A stretch of DNA of 9,822 nucleotides, taken from positions 6,207-16,028 of the forward strand of contig JAOZPF010000028.1 of the NCBI GenBank assembly GCA_029932895.1, read 5' to 3'. Below are positions 6,271-9,822 of this stretch, piece after piece (the first letter of the stretch is position 1; each line of letters starts with the position of its first letter). The position numbers and the translations under genes are program-made. This DNA is from Anaerolineae bacterium (lineage in GTDB: Bacteria; Chloroflexota; Anaerolineae; B4-G1; DUEL01). The notes under the pieces were generated by a model that saw only the letters and a program-made list of their open reading frames with translations, was not told where the DNA came from and made no database searches.

Positions 6271-7542
6271 ATGGACGAGGAATACCAGGGAACGGCGATC
6301 TCGTTGGACGGGTGGATGTTGCTGCTGGCTCTATCCGGGTACCTCTTGGTGCGGACGCTGTTTTCCACCTCTATGGGGCTGGGGATGCTCGTGCCGCTCA
6401 GCATGACTTACCTGGCCCTGGACCAGGCGGGGCACGTCTCACGCTGGGTACGGCATCGCTCGCTCCTCTTCCGCCTCAAGTTGGCCTTGCTCTTTGTGAT
6501 GGTTCTGTTCCTCCTGCTGGTACCGGCGGCGCAGCAGATGGCGTGCCGACGAGCCGAGGGGGCTCACCTTTGCGTCCACGATGGCCTCATTCAGACTGAG
6601 GAGGCGGCGCGGATGCTGCTGGAAGGGCGGAACCCGTACGCCGAGGAGTATTTTGGGACCCCTCTGGAGCAAGCGCCGTTTCCCCGCTACCCCAACCCGG
6701 CCCTGTATCATCTGGCCTATCTTCCCCTTACCTTCCTCGTTCACGTTCCATTAGCCCTGTTGAGCTGGCGCACGCTGGGGTGGTACGATGGGCGGATGCT
6801 GTACGTCGCCCTTCTCCTGCTCAGCCTTCCCCTCAGCGCTGCTATGGCGAGGAAGGGGGAACGGAAATTGGGTTTGGTCATCGCCCTGGGGCTGAACCTC
6901 CCCTTGCTGACCTTTACCGCCGAGGGCCGGAACGACATCCTGGGTATGTTCTGGATCCTATTGAGCCTCTACCTGGCTCTGCGGGAGCGGCGGGCGCTCT
7001 CGATGGTGGCAATGGGGCTGGGCTGCGCCAGCAAGCAGACGGTCTGGTTCGCTTTGCCTTTTTACTTTCTCTACCTCCTGCGGGATGATCTCTCGTATCG
7101 CGCCGTGAAGCGGCTGGTCCTTCAGGCCTGGCCGCTCTATCTAACGATCGCCCTTGTCATCGGTCCGTTTTTGTTGTGGAACCCCCGTGCCTTTGCGGAT
7201 GACACACTGGCCTATCTCACGGGCCGCTCTCCCACCAGCTACCCTCTGTGGGGAATGGGGTTCGGATTCCTGCTACGCCTGCTGGGGTTGGTCAGGTCGG
7301 AGACGGCTTACGTGCCGTTCTGGGTTCCCCAGGTGCTGGTCGGTGTCCCTGTGCTGCTGTGGTTGCTGGTCCGGCAGCGCCATCACAACGGCCTGAACGC
7401 TCTCTGGTTCGGATTTGCGACGCTCCAATTGGTGTTGGGGTACTTCTCACGCATCTTTCAGGACAACTACCTGGCAATGATCTTGAGCGCTTTCTCTTTT
7501 GCCTTTCTAGCGGAGGGAAATTCGCACGGAGGAGAGATATGA
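6271..7542 (+). CDS. GT-C glycosyltransferase-like membrane protein, GT87/DUF2029-like
   Basis: This 423-residue multi-helix protein starts one base after the preceding stop (TAGAATG). Two N-terminal helices precede an outer loop with VHDGLIQTEEAARMLLEG (102-119) and NPYAEEYF (121-128). The acidic D104 and the NPY after a helical turn are the pattern of DUF2029/GT87 mannosyltransferase-like proteins. The motif EGRNDILGMFWILLSLYLAL (218-237) and CASKQT (252-257) recur in that group, where the R-N-D and lysine segments face the carrier lipid. The likely role is transfer of a sugar from a polyprenyl-phosphate donor outside the membrane; the acceptor is unknown. An ATG at 6244, overlapping the previous gene, is an alternative start with little support. 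The end overlaps the next gene by four bases (ATGA). Confidence 0.78.
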   Translation: MDEEYQGTAISLDGWMLLLALSGYLLVRTLFSTSMGLGMLVPLSMTYLALDQAGHVSRWVRHRSLLFRLKLALLFVMVLFLLLVPAAQQMACRRAEGAHLCVHDGLIQTEEAARMLLEGRNPYAEEYFGTPLEQAPFPRYPNPALYHLAYLPLTFLVHVPLALLSWRTLGWYDGRMLYVALLLLSLPLSAAMARKGERKLGLVIALGLNLPLLTFTAEGRNDILGMFWILLSLYLALRERRALSMVAMGLGCASKQTVWFALPFYFLYLLRDDLSYRAVKRLVLQAWPLYLTIALVIGPFLLWNPRAFADDTLAYLTGRSPTSYPLWGMGFGFLLRLLGLVRSETAYVPFWVPQVLVGVPVLLWLLVRQRHHNGLNALWFGFATLQLVLGYFSRIFQDNYLAMILSAFSFAFLAEGNSHGGEI

Positions 7543-9053
7543 GCAGTGGGGGAATACTACGCTGGTTCGACACCCGCCGCCTGGTGGTGGCGATCCTCTT
7601 TGTGGCCCTCCTGGCGATGGCGGTGCGTGCCCCGGCCGACACTGATACATGGTGGCACCTCCAGGCCGGGCGGGTGACGCTGGAGAGTGGTCACGTTCTG
7701 CGGACCGATATCTTTTCCCACACCCGCTACGGCTCTCCGTGGGTCAATCATAGCTGGCTCAGCCAAGTGATCCTCTACTGGCTGTTCGATCATTTTGCCT
7801 ACGCCGGCTTGGGCCTGTGGCTGGGGGTGATAGTGACTGCGGCTTTTGTCTTGGTCTATCTGCAAATGGAGGGAGATCCCTTCACGCGGGCTTTTATCCT
7901 CGTGCTGGGGGCGATCACCTCGGCTGTGATCTGGTCGGCACGTCCGCAGCTCTTTTCTTTCTTGTTGACATCTGTGGTGGCCTATGTCCTCTACCTCTTC
8001 AAATACCGCCGCGTCAACCGGCTTTGGTTGCTGCCGCCGATATTTGTCCTCTGGGTCAACCTCCACGCTGGTTATGCCCTGGGCTTTATGCTCCTGGCGG
8101 CCTTTGTCGCTGGCGAGGTACTCAACCAACTCTTGGCCCTGCTCGTCCCCGCCGGTCTCCAGGAAGATGATTGTTGCCCGCTGGTGGGCTGGCGAGGCAT
8201 CGGGCTGGTGGTGGGGATCACATTTCTCTCCGTCCTCGTGTTGGTGGCCAATCCCTATACCACCCGTATGTGGACCTACTATCTGGAGACGGTGCGGATC
8301 GGTGTGCTGCAGGATTTCATCCAGGAGTGGCAGTCGCCGAACTTTCACTTTCTCTACACCCAGCCGTTCATCTGGCTCTTGCTGGCAACGATGGCCGCGA
8401 TGGGGCTTTCCGGCCGTCGGGTCGATGGGACCGACCTGGTGGCGGTGGGAGGGTTTGCCTACGCTGCTCTCATGGCCGGACGGAACCTGGGACCGTTTGC
8501 GCTGGTCGCCACGCCGGTTCTCAGCCGGCATGCAGCGGCGGTGTTGCGCCGCTACGGCTGGTCGGTCCGCGCTCGGGCGCGAACCAGCCAGCGTACACGG
8601 CCGGTGCTGGGTCTCGTCAACCTGGGGCTGCTGGCGATCGTTGTCGCTCTGGCGGGAATCAAGGTGTGGGCCCCGCTCAGCCCGGCTTTCAACGAGCGGG
8701 CACAGCGGCAGAGCCTGCCGTTGGATGGTGTGGCCTGGATCGAGACACATCATCCTTCAGGCAAGATGTTCAACCACTACAACTGGGGGGGGTACTTGAT
8801 CTGGAGGCTATGGCCCGATTATCTGGTCTTTGTCGACGGGCGCACGGACCTGTATGGGGATGAAATTCTGCGTGACTATGTCGAGATCCAACAGGGTGGC
8901 CCGCAGGCACTGTCGCTGCTGGATGAATACGGTATCTCTTTTGTGTTGACCAGGACGGATGACGCACTTGACATGCGGCTTGGTTGTCAGGGCGGCTGGG
9001 TGCCGAGCTACCGCGACGACATCGCGACTATTTGGGAGAGAAGCAATGAATGA
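7539..9053 (+). CDS. Polytopic GT-C-like membrane protein with DTDTWWHLQAGR loop
   Basis: This 504-residue protein starts at ATG 7539, which overlaps the previous stop as ATGA. GGAGG six bases upstream supports this start over the frame opening at 7248. After the first helix (about 15-31) comes a loop with D34, D36 and WWH (38-40), then HTRYGSPWVNHSWLSQ (61-76). The acidic pair in the first outer loop is the GT-C position, and W-N-H-SWL recurs in many uncharacterised bacterial membrane proteins. About ten helices follow, then a soluble C-terminal domain of about 110 residues containing KMFNHYNWGGYLIW and VDGRTDLYGDEILRDY. I place it in the broad GT-C/PMT-like group with moderate certainty; it is often annotated as hypothetical. 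It is the last gene of the four-gene cassette. Confidence 0.72.
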   Translation: MSSGGILRWFDTRRLVVAILFVALLAMAVRAPADTDTWWHLQAGRVTLESGHVLRTDIFSHTRYGSPWVNHSWLSQVILYWLFDHFAYAGLGLWLGVIVTAAFVLVYLQMEGDPFTRAFILVLGAITSAVIWSARPQLFSFLLTSVVAYVLYLFKYRRVNRLWLLPPIFVLWVNLHAGYALGFMLLAAFVAGEVLNQLLALLVPAGLQEDDCCPLVGWRGIGLVVGITFLSVLVLVANPYTTRMWTYYLETVRIGVLQDFIQEWQSPNFHFLYTQPFIWLLLATMAAMGLSGRRVDGTDLVAVGGFAYAALMAGRNLGPFALVATPVLSRHAAAVLRRYGWSVRARARTSQRTRPVLGLVNLGLLAIVVALAGIKVWAPLSPAFNERAQRQSLPLDGVAWIETHHPSGKMFNHYNWGGYLIWRLWPDYLVFVDGRTDLYGDEILRDYVEIQQGGPQALSLLDEYGISFVLTRTDDALDMRLGCQGGWVPSYRDDIATIWERSNE

Positions 9054-9117
9054 CCTCTTGGCCGAGGCGCTGCGCAATATAGTTTGCCGGTTGCACCCGT
9101 ACCAGAGTACCCCTTGA
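9046..9117 (+). CDS. Possible 23-codon small ORF coupled to the preceding gene
   Basis: ATG 9046 lies eight bases inside the end of the previous gene, with GGGAGAG five bases upstream, a reasonable Shine-Dalgarno site. The frame reads MNDLLAEALRNIV and stops at 9115-9117. The encoded peptide shows no domain or signal. Its stop overlaps the -35 element of the next promoter. It may be a chance frame, a small peptide, or the decayed start of a lost fifth cassette gene. I cannot choose between these. Confidence 0.2.
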   Translation: MNDLLAEALRNIVCRLHPYQSTP

Positions 9118-9142
9118 TTGGCGTTGTGGATTATGTTATACT
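9114..9142 (+). promoter_or_regulatory. Promoter of the beta-helix protein gene
   Basis: TTGATT (9114-9119) and TATACT (9137-9142) are separated by 17 bases. Transcription would start near 9149, leaving a leader of about 60 bases. That leader holds a small hairpin (CGGGC/GCCCG, 9161-9175) and the Shine-Dalgarno GGAGG at 9201-9205, five bases before the ATG. Its presence separates this gene from the glycosyltransferase cassette upstream. Confidence 0.65.
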
Positions 9143-9210
9143 GAATCTACTTTCCTCTACCGGGCACCGAGCCCGTGTGAACTCTGCGAAACTGATACCT
9201 GGAGGACAAG

Positions 9211-9822
9211 ATGAACGAAAAGACGACGACCCACTTTGTCCTGGCGCTGGGGCTGGCGGCCGCCAGTATCATTGTTCTCCTGGGGTTGCTGACGCGAGAG
9301 CCGGCTCGCGCCGCGAACCTCAGCATCGTTGACGAGCCAGACCTCCGCCCGGCGTCGAACGGCAGTCCTCCGGCTGCTCCTATGGCTCAGCCCGGCAAGG
9401 TCTATTGCGTCACCCCGCTGGGCGGCTCCTATCCGGGAGAGTGTGACCAGGTATTTACCAGCGTGCAGGCCGCTGTGGACGGGGCAACGGGCGGGGAGAT
9501 CATCAAAGTCGCCCAGGGAATCTATACCGACACCGACGGGGATGGGCGTGTGGTTTACATCACCAAAACCATCACCCTGCGGGGTGGATATGCCGTCACC
9601 GACTGGAGTGCACCCAATCCCAACGCCCACCCAGCTATCCTCGATGGCGGAGGGACAGCCATAGTGGTCCGCATTGGCGGCGGCGCTGCGCCGCTTCTCT
9701 CCGGCTTTCACATCCGCAATGGGCATGGGGGCAGCGGCGGCGGGTTGTACATCGAGTCTGGCGCCCCGTTGCTGGAGGAGCTGCGCATCTATGATAACGA
9801 TGCAACCCTCTGGGGTGGTGGA
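9211..9822 (+). CDS. Secreted right-handed beta-helix (pectin lyase-like) protein, partial
   Basis: The frame is open from ATG 9211 to the window end, giving 204 codons without a stop. GGAGG at 9201-9205 supports the start. Residues 1-34 form a signal peptide: charged start, hydrophobic core (about 9-27) and an A-R-A cleavage-like site near 34. A proline- and serine-rich linker follows to about 62. Then VYCVTPLGGSYPGECDQVFTS-type sequence with C66 and C78, possibly a disulfide, leads to GGEIIKVAQGIYTD (94-107), KTITLRGGY (119-127), PAILDGGG (141-148), LSGFHIRNGHG (163-173) and GGLYIESGAPLLEELRIYDN (177-196). These are the successive coils of a right-handed parallel beta-helix that begins after a 'what was seen as a recurring event' style entry domain. 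Such proteins are commonly large surface or secreted proteins with repeated coils; the ligand or enzymatic role is unknown. The C-terminus and any anchor lie outside the window. Confidence 0.85.
   Translation, partial: MNEKTTTHFVLALGLAAASIIVLLGLLTREPARAANLSIVDEPDLRPASNGSPPAAPMAQPGKVYCVTPLGGSYPGECDQVFTSVQAAVDGATGGEIIKVAQGIYTDTDGDGRVVYITKTITLRGGYAVTDWSAPNPNAHPAILDGGGTAIVVRIGGGAAPLLSGFHIRNGHGGSGGGLYIESGAPLLEELRIYDNDATLWGGG

Noticed and set aside
7557..8753. 398-residue minus-strand frame
   Set aside because: It is antisense to the last glycosyltransferase-like gene and has a low-complexity His/Gln/Arg/Pro composition with no recognisable fold.
9125..9133. DnaA-box-like TGTGGATTA
   Set aside because: It is a single site, one mismatch from the box, inside the spacer of a promoter. 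A lone match is expected by chance and does not indicate an origin.
9149..9210. Riboswitch in the leader of the beta-helix gene
   Set aside because: The leader is only about 60 bases with one five-pair hairpin and no conserved aptamer motif that I can recognise.

Overview
The window looks like chromosomal DNA of a GC-rich bacterium, most likely a Chloroflexota member (Anaerolineae or a relative). The lineage call is inference. It rests on the GC-rich, GTG-tolerant coding style, on run-on cassettes of large membrane glycosyltransferases of the GT-C type, on a secreted beta-helix protein of a style common in that phylum, and on a pair of small membrane-anchored proteins whose 'PVE..NT.PA.LR.DY' motif I associate with Chloroflexota hypothetical proteins. 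Nothing here is phage, transposon or CRISPR.

Left part, minus strand (1-860): a near-consensus sigma-70 promoter (TTGACA, 17 bp, TATACT) drives a tRNA-Leu with anticodon CAA. Downstream are two tandem, overlapping small genes that are paralogous to each other. The second starts with GTG and runs off the left edge. A strong hairpin lies between the tRNA and the first small gene.

Centre (about 855-1237): a noncoding interval between two divergent promoters. It holds three related 25-bp sequences in inverted and direct orientation and two perfect GC-rich hairpins. A promoter and a strong Shine-Dalgarno site then lead into dnaN, the DNA polymerase III sliding clamp (1238-2389). Neither dnaA nor recF is visible next to it.

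Right part, plus strand (2479-9053): four large polytopic membrane proteins packed with 4-base overlaps or a 1-base gap, which looks like one operon: a PMT/ArnT-like (GT39-like) transferase, a YfhO-like protein, a GT87/DUF2029-like protein and a further GT-C-like protein with a 'DTDTWWHLQAGR' loop. Such proteins typically move sugars from polyprenyl-phosphate carriers onto acceptors outside the cytoplasmic membrane. Their substrates cannot be read from sequence, and no cytoplasmic enzyme supplying the lipid-linked sugar is present in the window. After them, with its own promoter, begins a secreted right-handed beta-helix protein (9211 onward), truncated by the window end. Together the right part suggests cell-surface or exported glycoconjugate work, but a link between the cassette and the beta-helix protein is only positional.
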